NCBI RefSeq assembly: GCF_001189915.1
Contig: NZ_LFLS01000006.1
Coordinates: forward strand, 150,403-214,402
Direction of reading: 5' to 3'
Length of the DNA stretch: 64,000 nt
DNA from: Herbaspirillum autotrophicum
GTDB lineage: Bacteria; Pseudomonadota; Gammaproteobacteria; Burkholderiales; Burkholderiaceae_D
The notes beneath the pieces were generated by a model. The model saw only the letters and a program-made list of their open reading frames with translations, was not told where the DNA came from and did no database searches. Of the stretch, positions 9,844 to 18,096 are shown in pieces; the first letter of the stretch is position 1; each line of letters starts with the position of its first letter. Both the position numbers and the translations under genes were made by a program.

Positions 9844-10581
9844 ATGATTCGAAGCCTGGTTTTGTGGGGGGCAGGGATGTTGAGCATGGCTGCAGTTGCG
9901 GCGCCGAGCATTCATATCGGTGCCATGTATGACTATCTGGAGGACGACCGCAGCACCTTGCTCAAACGCATCCGCAATTCCGGCGATAGCACCGCCTTTG
10001 TCCGCGTGAGTATCACCGAGGTGAGCTTCGGCGAAACCGGCGAGCCGCAAGAAAAAATCGCCGCCGCCATCAGTCTCGGCCAGAAGCAGGCCGGAGCCAC
10101 GCTCGTGGCAAGTCCGGCCCGTCTGATCATTCCGGCCGGCGGCATGCAGGCAGCACGCCTGATGTATCTCGGTCAACGCGACAGGGAGCGTTATTTCCGC
10201 GTGCGTTTCGTGCCTGTGGCACCGGAAGAAAAAGAAGGATTCAGTCCCGAAAATGCGGCCGAATACCGGCAATCGGTATCTGCCGGCGTGACGATGCTGA
10301 TGGGATACGGCGCGATGCTGTTCGTAGCGCCGAAACGTCCGAGCTATCACACCGAGGTCGTTGAGCAGGATCAGAAAATCATTGTGCGCAACAACGGTAA
10401 CGCCACTGTCGTACTGGCCGATTTCCATGCCTGCGAGGTTGACGGGAATGATTGCGGCACCCCCTCGAAATATCACGTCCTGCCGGGCCGGACCAGAGAG
10501 TTTGTAAAAGAAGCGGGGCATGAGTACCGCTTCAAATTGCATGAAGGAAAGCGCGACAAGACGTTTGAGTTTGCAGGGTAG
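9844..10581 (+). CDS. CS1/CFA-I-type fimbrial periplasmic chaperone
   Basis: Periplasmic pilus chaperone of the alternate (CS1, CooB/CfaA-like) chaperone-usher class, 245 residues. The signal peptide is MIRSLVLWGAGMLSMAAVAA. It is followed by an immunoglobulin-like domain with an N-terminal strand (IHIGAMYDYLEDDRSTLLK), the PARLIIPAGGMQAARLMY block that matches the subunit-binding region of pilus chaperones, and YFRVRFVPVAPEEKEGF. The ATG at 9844 follows GGGGAAGAGTG and begins a clean signal peptide, so it is preferred over upstream codons. It is the first gene of a chaperone-pilin-usher-tip operon and would cap pilins in the periplasm before usher delivery. Confidence 0.85.
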   Translation: MIRSLVLWGAGMLSMAAVAAPSIHIGAMYDYLEDDRSTLLKRIRNSGDSTAFVRVSITEVSFGETGEPQEKIAAAISLGQKQAGATLVASPARLIIPAGGMQAARLMYLGQRDRERYFRVRFVPVAPEEKEGFSPENAAEYRQSVSAGVTMLMGYGAMLFVAPKRPSYHTEVVEQDQKIIVRNNGNATVVLADFHACEVDGNDCGTPSKYHVLPGRTREFVKEAGHEYRFKLHEGKRDKTFEFAG

Positions 10582-10621
10582 TTCTGTTCTTAACTGTTTT
10601 TATATGTTTAAAGGAAGCATT

Positions 10622-11125
10622 ATGTTTTTGAAAAAAATATCTTCATTGGCTGCACTCGGTATGGCATTGGCGTGGCATCCGGTATCGGCGCAGACGAGTC
10701 AGCGGGTTCCGATGCTGGTGCATGTGGAGGCGCATGTGCCATCAGAGCAGTTTTCGGTATCGCCGTTGGGCTGGGATCATACCGTTCCGGTGAAACTGGC
10801 TTTCGATACTCAGAACCGGCGCTTGGTTGCCGCCAACCGGCATCTCCGGGTACGCAGCAATATTGGCGATGTTTCTGCCCGTTTGGTTGGCCTGGCGATT
10901 CTGACCAATGGCACTGCCAGCGTTCCGCTGCATGTCTCTGTCGGTGACAAGATGCTGTCAATGGAGTCGCAGACCGTCGCTTTACACAACGACACAAGGA
11001 CTGGAGACGGTGCCAGTCTCGGCTTTTCCATCACCCCCGGAGAGCATCCGCCAAGCGGACTTGCTCTTGGTAATTATTCAGGTGTTGTCTCGTTGCTGTT
11101 TGAAACCAATCCCGCAGCAAACTGA
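10622..11125 (+). CDS. CS1/CFA-I-type major fimbrial subunit
   Basis: Pilin of 167 residues. A signal peptide (MFLKKISSLAALGMALAW..., cut near VSAQT) is followed by VPMLVHVEAHVPSEQFSV, whose alternating pattern fits the donor strand of CFA/I pilins. The C-terminus GLALGNYSGVVSLLFE closely resembles the GNYSGVVSLV end of CFA/I-family major subunits. There is no cysteine in the mature part, as is usual for this class. AAAGGAAG lies 5 bases before the ATG, a strong site fitting a highly made subunit. Gene order chaperone-pilin-usher matches cooB-cooA-cooC and cfaA-cfaB-cfaC. Confidence 0.85.
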   Translation: MFLKKISSLAALGMALAWHPVSAQTSQRVPMLVHVEAHVPSEQFSVSPLGWDHTVPVKLAFDTQNRRLVAANRHLRVRSNIGDVSARLVGLAILTNGTASVPLHVSVGDKMLSMESQTVALHNDTRTGDGASLGFSITPGEHPPSGLALGNYSGVVSLLFETNPAAN

Positions 11126-11155
11126 TTTTTTCCGTAATCGATAAAGCCATATTCA

Positions 11156-11176
11156 GCAGGGCGCTGGACGCCCTGC
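11156..11176 (+). promoter_or_regulatory. Intercistronic stem-loop between pilin and usher genes
   Basis: GCAGGGCG at 11156-11163 pairs perfectly with CGCCCTGC at 11169-11176 around a 5-base loop. No U-run follows, so it is not a standard terminator. It ends 8 bases before the usher ATG, which has no recognisable Shine-Dalgarno sequence. It could lower usher expression relative to pilin, or protect the pilin message. The structure is seen directly; the role is inferred. Confidence 0.6.
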
Positions 11177-11184
11177 AACACCGG

Positions 11185-13698
11185 ATGTCAAAACTATTCC
11201 CGTTTTTTATTGCTGCGGCCTTGTCTGTTGCCGATACCGCGCACGGACAAGAGCAGGTGCCTGCGAAGGCTTCCTCCGCAAGCCTGAATTTATTGACGCA
11301 GGCCGAAGGATTGCCTGCCGAATTTCGCGATCACTTCTTCGATGTGCCGCTCGTCGTGCTGATCGAACTCGATGGCGAATTGCTCGGCGAGGCAAGAATA
11401 CTTGTCTCCCGTGATGAAACCGTCCATCTGATTGAGTTTACTGATGTCAGCGGAAGCCGGATCAGCCCGGCACGCAGAAAAAAATGGGCCGACGTGCTGC
11501 AGGCCGGCGCCAGACTTGGCGACTGTACCGAAAAGTGTGGCGGCGAGCTGGTCGCGCTGCACTATAGCCTGGAAAACTCCGTGCTCGCCGTGTTGACGAC
11601 GGCGGTTGAGCGTAGCGACAATGAAGTGCGTTACCGGAGCTTGCCGCCAGGCGGCAGTTATGGCGCCATTGTCGGTAATGAACTCAATGTGCTGGGCGGC
11701 GAAGGTCAGACGTTTACCGGTCGCTATGCGGTAGATGCGCGCGGCAGTTTCGGATACTGGAATACCGCATTCGGTGCGCTGGTGGAAAAGAGGGCCGGTC
11801 GCGAAAAACGGCACTCGGTTCAGCATTTGTATGCCGAGCGTGAACTGGAAGGCAATTTTTTGCGCGCCGGATTCTTTACCCCCGGCGGTGAAGGCATGTT
11901 GCGCCAGCCGCGCAATCCCGGAGGACGTGCCTATACCGTTCTGGGGGCCATGCTCGGCAGTTCCGACAGCCTGATGGCAGATGAAGACACTGCCAGCACC
12001 TATCCGCTCTACGTGACCGCCAGCCGGCAGGGCATGGTTGAAATATTCCGCAATGGCAGTCTGATCAACACACAGCCGGTCAAGGCCGGCTTGCAGGTGA
12101 TCGATACCCGGGTGCTGCCGCGCGGGATTTATAACGTCGAGGTGCGGGTGATCGAAGACGGCATCGTGACATCGCGCAAAGAAGAACTGATTTACAAACC
12201 CAGCAACTGGCGGAACCCGGAGCAGCGCTGGCGTTACAACGTGGTATTGGGACGCCAGCGGACCTTGCTTGACAATCAGTCCTACGGAAAAGAGGGCAAG
12301 ATTTTTGCCGGCATCGGCGCCAATTACATGCTGCATCCACGGGTCATTCTGGGTATGTCGGTGCAACGCCTGGGAACGCATCAGTCGCTGGGATCTTCGG
12401 TTGACTGGAGTCTGGCTGAACGCGTCAATTTCTACGGCAATGTCTACCGGGCCGGAAAATTCGGCACCGGTATCGATGCGCAAACCATTCTCAGGTTTGA
12501 CAGCGGCAGTGCGGTCTTCAGCCACAGCCGGGCCTGGCTCGGCAATCCGGATCGCTCCGCGCGAGCCAGCGCGGTGGCGCGCTATCAGGGAGTTACCACC
12601 AATTCGTCGGTGGCGTTGCAGCGAAACTTCGGCGGCAGGACCTCGGCCGATGGCCGCTTCAATCACAGCAGCGGCGCCAGCCATAGTGTCAGCCTGGATC
12701 TGGGCGTCAGCCACCGGCACAAGCTGTTCAACAATGATGCCCAATGGCGGCTGTCGGTATTTCAACGCGCTGACAGCATCGACGGGGTGAACCGGCGCAA
12801 CCGGGGACTCGATCTGACGCTCAACTGGAGTCTGGGCAGCGGCAGCGACAGTATTTCCGCCAGCATGGGTGCGCGTAACGCGGTCGATGGCGGCCGCGAT
12901 CAGTACGCCGCGCTGAACTATATCCGGCATCACGACGAGGACGCGCTGCGCGTGGTGTCGGTCGGCGGCTTGCTGGATCGTTACGGACTCAATCTCAATG
13001 CGGCCGCAGGCTTTCAGAATACTTACATGCGTGGTGACGGCTATGCCCAGCGCTCGTCATTCAATGGCGACACGACTGCTGCCCTCAACCTGACCAGTAC
13101 GGTTGCCGTCGGTGGCGGTGGCGTGGCGGCCAGCGGAGAGTATTTGCCGGGCGGCACGGCCGGGCTGATCGTCGACATTGAATCCGATGTGGCGGAACTC
13201 GATTTGCGCGCCGACGACACTGCCGGCGGCAGTACGCTGCTCCGGAAGGGGCGCAATTTCGTGCCGGTGGGAGCCTACAAGCCGGGCACGGTGCAGTTTG
13301 ATCTGGCGCGCGATACCGATACGGCCATCGCCATTTCGCCGGCGGCCAGCGGGTATCACCTGAACAAGGGCGGCGTCGCATATCGCAAGATCACCGTTAC
13401 CAGAACGCTGACGGTACTGGGACGTCTTGTTGATACAGAGGGCCTGCCGCTCAAGGGCCTGCATGTAGTGAATCATGCCGGACGCAGCGTCAGTGAAGCC
13501 GATGGTGTTTTCGTTCTGGAAATGAGTGCGCGCACACCGACTATCGAAGTGCGCAACAGAGATATCGTGCTGTGCAGTCTGAAGGTCGACCCGGGATCGC
13601 ACAGAAAAGAGGACGACATGCTGATGCTGGGAGACGTGCGCTGCCATGACGCCAATATCGCGGCGGTGACATTGCCGGGCCGTGCCGGCCTCCAGTGA
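11185..13698 (+). CDS. CS1/TcfC-type fimbrial outer-membrane usher
   Basis: Usher of the alternate chaperone-usher (CooC/CfaC/TcfC) class, 837 residues, which exports and assembles the pilus through the outer membrane. It has a signal peptide, then an N-terminal domain (LPAEFRDHFFDVPLVVLIELDGELLG region) like TcfC E-set domains with a Cys pair in GDCTEKCGGEL. A long beta-barrel follows, with aromatic strands such as RWRYNVVLGRQ. The C-terminal immunoglobulin-like domain (TVLGRLVDTEGLPLKGLHV) matches the CS1-pili-formation C-terminal domain. The start at 11185 has no clear ribosome-binding site and sits next to a stem-loop. Confidence 0.88.
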   Translation: MSKLFPFFIAAALSVADTAHGQEQVPAKASSASLNLLTQAEGLPAEFRDHFFDVPLVVLIELDGELLGEARILVSRDETVHLIEFTDVSGSRISPARRKKWADVLQAGARLGDCTEKCGGELVALHYSLENSVLAVLTTAVERSDNEVRYRSLPPGGSYGAIVGNELNVLGGEGQTFTGRYAVDARGSFGYWNTAFGALVEKRAGREKRHSVQHLYAERELEGNFLRAGFFTPGGEGMLRQPRNPGGRAYTVLGAMLGSSDSLMADEDTASTYPLYVTASRQGMVEIFRNGSLINTQPVKAGLQVIDTRVLPRGIYNVEVRVIEDGIVTSRKEELIYKPSNWRNPEQRWRYNVVLGRQRTLLDNQSYGKEGKIFAGIGANYMLHPRVILGMSVQRLGTHQSLGSSVDWSLAERVNFYGNVYRAGKFGTGIDAQTILRFDSGSAVFSHSRAWLGNPDRSARASAVARYQGVTTNSSVALQRNFGGRTSADGRFNHSSGASHSVSLDLGVSHRHKLFNNDAQWRLSVFQRADSIDGVNRRNRGLDLTLNWSLGSGSDSISASMGARNAVDGGRDQYAALNYIRHHDEDALRVVSVGGLLDRYGLNLNAAAGFQNTYMRGDGYAQRSSFNGDTTAALNLTSTVAVGGGGVAASGEYLPGGTAGLIVDIESDVAELDLRADDTAGGSTLLRKGRNFVPVGAYKPGTVQFDLARDTDTAIAISPAASGYHLNKGGVAYRKITVTRTLTVLGRLVDTEGLPLKGLHVVNHAGRSVSEADGVFVLEMSARTPTIEVRNRDIVLCSLKVDPGSHRKEDDMLMLGDVRCHDANIAAVTLPGRAGLQ

Positions 13699-13759
13699 AT
13701 GCCGCAGCAAACGCGCCGGCGACCTCTGACGGCGGGATGACAATGGAGGGATATTGCTG

Positions 13760-14980
13760 ATGATCGTTTTCCTGTATCTGTTTGAACTGACCATGCTGCG
13801 CGTGCGAAACGGTGGTCTGGCCTGTTGTCGCAGCTGCATGCTGTTGTTCGTCTGGGCCGGACCAGCGGCTGCGATCGAACACCAGATCAGCGCCTCGCTC
13901 AAGCGGGGGGCCGGCAGGGACGGGCAGGTATTCGTCAATACCACGCCGGTGTCCGGCATATGCAGGAGCGTGATGTATTTCTGCGGGGATTTCCCGTTCT
14001 CCGTCATGACGCGTATCGTGGCGGACGGTCCCAAGCACATGGTTGCCAGAACGGAGCCGGGTCCGGATGGCAGTGATTTGCTGCTCAAGGTGCCGGGCCC
14101 GATGGAGATCGAGATAACGCATACGGGACTGGGCGTGTCGCGCACGCTGAAGTTTGTTCCCAAATTGTTCGGCATGTCGCTGGAAATGCCAGAATCGCCC
14201 AACAACGCTTCCTGGCAGCTTGATCCGGAATGCAGCTTTGGCGCACGCGGCGGCTCGACCCCCCGTTCTTATCAGTTCGCCTGGCTGCTCGCGCCGGAAA
14301 AACCGGTATGTCGCATGTTTTCCAGAGTGGAACGCACGATTACGCGTATTTCCAATATCAGTCTTGGTTATGAAATGGTTGCAGCGGCAGCGCACGATAT
14401 GCCGGCCGGCGTCTATCGCGGCAGCCTGCGCTATACCGTGGGCGAGGGTGGTGATCTTGATCTCGGTGCCGGATTTACCTACAACACCAATGAACTCGTC
14501 TTTAACGTGAATCTGACGGTGACGCAGGAAATGGCTGTGCAACTGGCCTCCGGATCGGCATCTGTCGAGTTGCTGCCGCCGGGCGGATGGCAGCAGTGGG
14601 GAACTCAGCCGCCACCTTATCTGAAGGCCGAGCTGCCGTTTTATCTGAGTGCCTCGGGGCCGTTCAAGGTGTATCTGTCTGGATGTGACATTCCAATGGG
14701 CGATGGTTGCGGGATACGTCATGCATTTTTCAACAAGAATATACCGCTGCAGATTGCCGTAACACTGCCCGGCATGAAACGTGATGATGCTGATGTCAGT
14801 CTTCTGGTGTTGTCCAATAACCGCGACGCCTCGCCGTTGCTGGCACCGGATACGGGGGCCGTGGCCCGGCGCCTGTCGCAAGTGCATTTCAATGTCAATT
14901 GGCCGGAATCCAAAGACATGCGTCGCTATGGCGGCAAATTCGTGGGCAACGTCACATTGATGTTCGATGCCGATTTTTGA
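13760..14980 (+). CDS. Fimbrial tip adhesin/initiator, CooD/CfaE-like (first of two)
   Basis: Predicted minor tip subunit of 406 residues. Signal peptide with hydrophobic core CMLLFVWAGPAAA; mature part begins IEHQISASLKRG. Two domains are likely: an N-terminal cysteine-bearing domain (SGICRSVMYFCGDFPF) and a C-terminal pilin-like domain with VNLTVTQEMAVQLASGSASVEL, LPFYLSASGPFKVYLSGC and the final GGKFVGNVTLMFDADF. GGAGGG lies 9 bases before the ATG at 13760. The position after the usher matches cooD/cfaE. The next gene is a paralogue, so one may be the tip and the other a second minor subunit or an alternative tip. Confidence 0.75.
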   Translation: MIVFLYLFELTMLRVRNGGLACCRSCMLLFVWAGPAAAIEHQISASLKRGAGRDGQVFVNTTPVSGICRSVMYFCGDFPFSVMTRIVADGPKHMVARTEPGPDGSDLLLKVPGPMEIEITHTGLGVSRTLKFVPKLFGMSLEMPESPNNASWQLDPECSFGARGGSTPRSYQFAWLLAPEKPVCRMFSRVERTITRISNISLGYEMVAAAAHDMPAGVYRGSLRYTVGEGGDLDLGAGFTYNTNELVFNVNLTVTQEMAVQLASGSASVELLPPGGWQQWGTQPPPYLKAELPFYLSASGPFKVYLSGCDIPMGDGCGIRHAFFNKNIPLQIAVTLPGMKRDDADVSLLVLSNNRDASPLLAPDTGAVARRLSQVHFNVNWPESKDMRRYGGKFVGNVTLMFDADF

Positions 14981-15050
14981 ATCCATATGCATCGCGATCG
15001 CAAGCCGGTCGTTATATTCATGATGATGCAAACAAGGAGCTGTGAGAGTG

Positions 15051-16250
15051 ATGATCAGAAGTTGCAAAACGGGGAGCTGGTTGTGGCCGGGTGTGATGTT
15101 GTGCTGGCTGCTGCTGGCAGGGGCTGCTGTCGAAGCGGTGGAGGTGACCATCAACGCCGAGTTCAAAATGCCGCCCGGCGGTGCCGAACGGCGGTTCATT
15201 GTCGCCGGGAAGGCCACCGGACTATGTGCCGATGCGCCGTCGTTGTGTAATGTGCGCGAATCGTCGGTATTGTTGCCGCAGCTTCGTGCTGCGCTTTATC
15301 CGCCGCGCGGTCAGAAGCAGATTTGGTATCCTCCTCCTGTGAGGGCTCGCAGCATCAGGCCCAGAGAAGGGCCGTCGGCACAGTTGCAGTTTCCCGGCGC
15401 AAAGAAGGTAATGGTCACGCACACGACGAGCGGGGCTTCCTATCCGGTGACGTTTGCCCCGCGCTTGCTCAATGGCAGACTGCACGGCATTTTTGGTCAA
15501 ACTTTTTCGGGTTATCTCAAGCACCAGGATTCCTGCTGGATACTGCACGGCACACTGTGCAAGCGCTATGCGATGAATGGCTCCGAGATCGAAGCCGCAG
15601 ACGTCTTCAGTCTGGTTTATCAGATCCATACACCCGATCCGCAACGGATGCTCGCCGGCGAATATACCGCACGGATTGAATATACAACCGGTCCGGGCAA
15701 GGAACTGGATTTCGGACGACACTTCAAATTCAACGACAATAAAATCGTCGTCAATCTGGTGTTGAAGGTGGTCACGGATATTGCAGTGGACGCCAAATTC
15801 AGCAGAGTGGTTCTGTCGCCGGCAGGTGGCTGGGATCGCTGGAAAATCGAAAATTCTGCCAGCGTACCCGGCCTCAGATACGACATGCCGTTTTATCTGA
15901 CAAGTTCGGCGCCGTTCCGGGTCTATATTGAGGGTGCCGATGATTTTTGTCACGGGCGTTGCGTACTTAGAAATGAGAAAGCCCTCGCAACAGTCGTCAT
16001 GGATATCGCGATGACCTTGCCATTCGTTACCAAGGCCGATGGCAGCGAAGTCAGAAACATGCCGGTGACGATACTGCCGCTGCGTCCGGGGGCGCGGCCG
16101 CCAGAGACATTGCAGCCGCGTCACTATTTGTACCGGCAGAGATCGTTTTTGCATTTGCGCGTTACCCCGGATCGGGTCGAACAGATGCTCAGGTTCCGTG
16201 GCGGCCTTTACCATTCGCAGTTCAACATCATATTTGATGCCGACTTGTAA
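15051..16250 (+). CDS. Fimbrial tip adhesin/initiator, CooD/CfaE-like (second, paralogous)
   Basis: A 399-residue paralogue of the preceding gene with the same architecture: signal peptide (CWLLLAGAAVEAVEV), N-terminal cysteine domain (GLCADAPSLCNVRESS), and a C-terminal pilin-like domain with VNLVLKVVTDIAVDAKFSRVVL, MPFYLTSSAPFRVYIEG and a final RGGLYHSQFNIIFDADL. Both proteins end in (I/L)MFDADF or IIFDADL, showing common origin. AGGAG at 15035-15039 fits the GTG at 15048 or the ATG at 15051; I use the ATG. This is the last gene of the fimbrial operon. Confidence 0.72.
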   Translation: MIRSCKTGSWLWPGVMLCWLLLAGAAVEAVEVTINAEFKMPPGGAERRFIVAGKATGLCADAPSLCNVRESSVLLPQLRAALYPPRGQKQIWYPPPVRARSIRPREGPSAQLQFPGAKKVMVTHTTSGASYPVTFAPRLLNGRLHGIFGQTFSGYLKHQDSCWILHGTLCKRYAMNGSEIEAADVFSLVYQIHTPDPQRMLAGEYTARIEYTTGPGKELDFGRHFKFNDNKIVVNLVLKVVTDIAVDAKFSRVVLSPAGGWDRWKIENSASVPGLRYDMPFYLTSSAPFRVYIEGADDFCHGRCVLRNEKALATVVMDIAMTLPFVTKADGSEVRNMPVTILPLRPGARPPETLQPRHYLYRQRSFLHLRVTPDRVEQMLRFRGGLYHSQFNIIFDADL

Positions 16251-16338
16251 AGGCTGAGAGCCGATAGTCCGTGCGGTGGCGGGGAGTCCGGAACAAGTGG
16301 CGGGCATAGCGTATTTTTTCAGGAAGAGAGGATAGCCG

Positions 16339-17184
16339 ATGAAATGGCGTGACCGTATTGCCGCGACCTTGCTTCGCCTCGGTGAGCGTCGCGGCAGCTA
16401 CCGAAGAGATGGCAGGATAACGCAGCAAGCGCGTGCGCAACCGTCTGCACCGCCGGCCACCAGACCACGGACAGGATTGCCCTCAACCATCATGGTGGTC
16501 GATGATCAGGTTGCCAACCGCTTTACCATCGAGCGGCAATTGCAGGTACTTGGCCGGAACGCGTTGATGGCAGACAGCGGGGCGGCGGCACTGGCGTTGT
16601 TGCCGCAACAACCGGTGGCGTTGATACTGATGGATTGCTACATGCCGGATATGGACGGTTACGCAACGGCACGGGCAATTCGTGACCGGCATGCGGATGC
16701 CGCGCAACAGATTCCGATCATCGCGATTTCTGCGGCCACCGATGCCTTGCATCAGGAAAAATGTTTTGAGAGCGGAATGGATGGCATACTCGAAAAGCCA
16801 TTGCGTTTGCAGGAACTGAAAAAATTGCTGGCGGCATGGTTGCCGCATGAAGATCCGGCAATTGCGCCCGTGGTGCAGGAACCACTCAAGGGCGCTGCAC
16901 TGTATGATCTTTTCTTTCGCTCCATGCGCATGGATGCCATGCGCATGCGACTGGCGTGTACCGACCGGGATATTCTGCTGTTGAAACACCTGAGCCATCG
17001 TATCAGAGGCGCCGCTCCCATGTTCGGTGCTCAGGAGGCTGCAGAACTGGCGCATTCGCTGGAATCGGCTCTGCGACTCGACAGCATCGAATGGCACATC
17101 GTGCAGGATGCCGTTGATGCCGTCAATGAAGTGGTCGACAGTCTCGACGTGCGCCTGCTGGCCGCGTCCTCAATGATGGGCTGA
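16339..17184 (+). CDS. Receiver-Hpt phosphorelay protein
   Basis: A 281-residue protein carrying the two phosphorelay domains that BvgS-type sensors normally have at their C-terminus. A basic N-terminal stretch of about 48 residues is followed by a receiver domain (IMVVDDQVANRFTIERQL, phospho-Asp in LILMDCYMPDMDG, Thr/Lys region AISAATDA and EKPLRLQELK). A C-terminal Hpt domain has the phospho-His in LKHLSHRIRGAAPMFGA. There is no membrane segment or kinase domain. It sits between the fimbrial operon and a BvgA/RcsB-like regulator. The sensor kinase encoded at 18097-19779 lacks exactly these domains, so this protein likely relays phosphate from that kinase to the 17284 regulator. Confidence 0.88.
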   Translation: MKWRDRIAATLLRLGERRGSYRRDGRITQQARAQPSAPPATRPRTGLPSTIMVVDDQVANRFTIERQLQVLGRNALMADSGAAALALLPQQPVALILMDCYMPDMDGYATARAIRDRHADAAQQIPIIAISAATDALHQEKCFESGMDGILEKPLRLQELKKLLAAWLPHEDPAIAPVVQEPLKGAALYDLFFRSMRMDAMRMRLACTDRDILLLKHLSHRIRGAAPMFGAQEAAELAHSLESALRLDSIEWHIVQDAVDAVNEVVDSLDVRLLAASSMMG

Positions 17185-17283
17185 AGCCGGCCCTGAATCT
17201 GCTGCCTGCGGATGAGCGTCGCCAATTATCTGCTTCCCTTTTACCAATCCGGCAGTCTGCCGGTTCATTGAAAGACGATAGAA

Positions 17284-17985
17284 ATGCCCAACCCCGCCAA
17301 TAAGCCGATTCATGTCGCTTTGCTCGATGATCATGATGTCGCGCTGCACGGATTCGCCAGCATTCTGGCCCGCGAAATAGATTTTCTGGTCGTTGGCATG
17401 TACCGTAGCAGTGAAGAACTGTTTGCCGGTTTGCGACATATTTCGGCCGATGTTCTGGTCGTCGATTATGCTCTCGGGCCGAAAGAAGTCGACGGGCTCA
17501 ATCTGATCCGCGCCTTGCGTTCGCAATACGCGGGCAGCCGTATCCTGGTGGCATCGGGGCATTGCAATCCAAGTACGGTATCACTGGTGATGCGTGCCGG
17601 CGGTCATGGATTCATCGCCAAAACGCAGGATCTGACGGACCTGGTCAAGGCTATTCGTCTGGTGGCGGCGGGTGAAATTTATGTGTCGCCGCTGATGACC
17701 AAGTCGATGCTGGGCATGACTTCGCTGCGGCAAACCGATATCGCCGAAACGGCCGGCAACGCGGAAGCCGACGATCTGGTCTTGCGTGGTGTATTGTTGA
17801 CACCGAGAGAAAAAGAAGTGGTGCGCTGTTTTCTGGCAGGCATGACGGTGACTGAAATTGCAGGGAAATTCATGCGCAGCCCAAAAACGATCAGCACCCA
17901 AAAAAGCTTTGCATTCAAGAAGCTGGGAATTCGCAACGACAGCGATTTTTTCAAGTTGCGTGAACAGCTCGAACGATTGTCCTGA
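17284..17985 (+). CDS. LuxR-type response regulator, BvgA/RcsB-like
   Basis: Transcriptional regulator of 233 residues: a receiver domain (VALLDDHDVALHGFASIL, phospho-Asp in VLVVDYALGPKEVDGL) joined to a C-terminal LuxR helix-turn-helix (LTPREKEVVRCFLAG, then MRSPKTISTQKSFAFKKLG). The PKTISTQK recognition helix resembles RcsB and BvgA/EvgA. It follows the receiver-Hpt gene by about 100 bases in the same direction, and converges with the sensor kinase gene. The neighbouring fimbrial operon is the most obvious target, as BvgA controls fimbriae in Bordetella; that is inference. Confidence 0.88.
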   Translation: MPNPANKPIHVALLDDHDVALHGFASILAREIDFLVVGMYRSSEELFAGLRHISADVLVVDYALGPKEVDGLNLIRALRSQYAGSRILVASGHCNPSTVSLVMRAGGHGFIAKTQDLTDLVKAIRLVAAGEIYVSPLMTKSMLGMTSLRQTDIAETAGNAEADDLVLRGVLLTPREKEVVRCFLAGMTVTEIAGKFMRSPKTISTQKSFAFKKLGIRNDSDFFKLREQLERLS

Positions 17986-18096
17986 CCGTCTGCTGTCAGA
18001 TGCTGTGCCGCCAGCGCAGCAGACCTGACTGGCTGCTCTGCTTCGCCCGCCTGCGGGTGGCGGCAGTCCCCCGGCGGCGTTGCGAATAGGCCTGAG

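Noticed and set aside
11290..12933. 547-codon open frame antisense to the usher gene
   Set aside because: The usher on the plus strand has clear family motifs, signal peptide and operon context; the antisense product has none.
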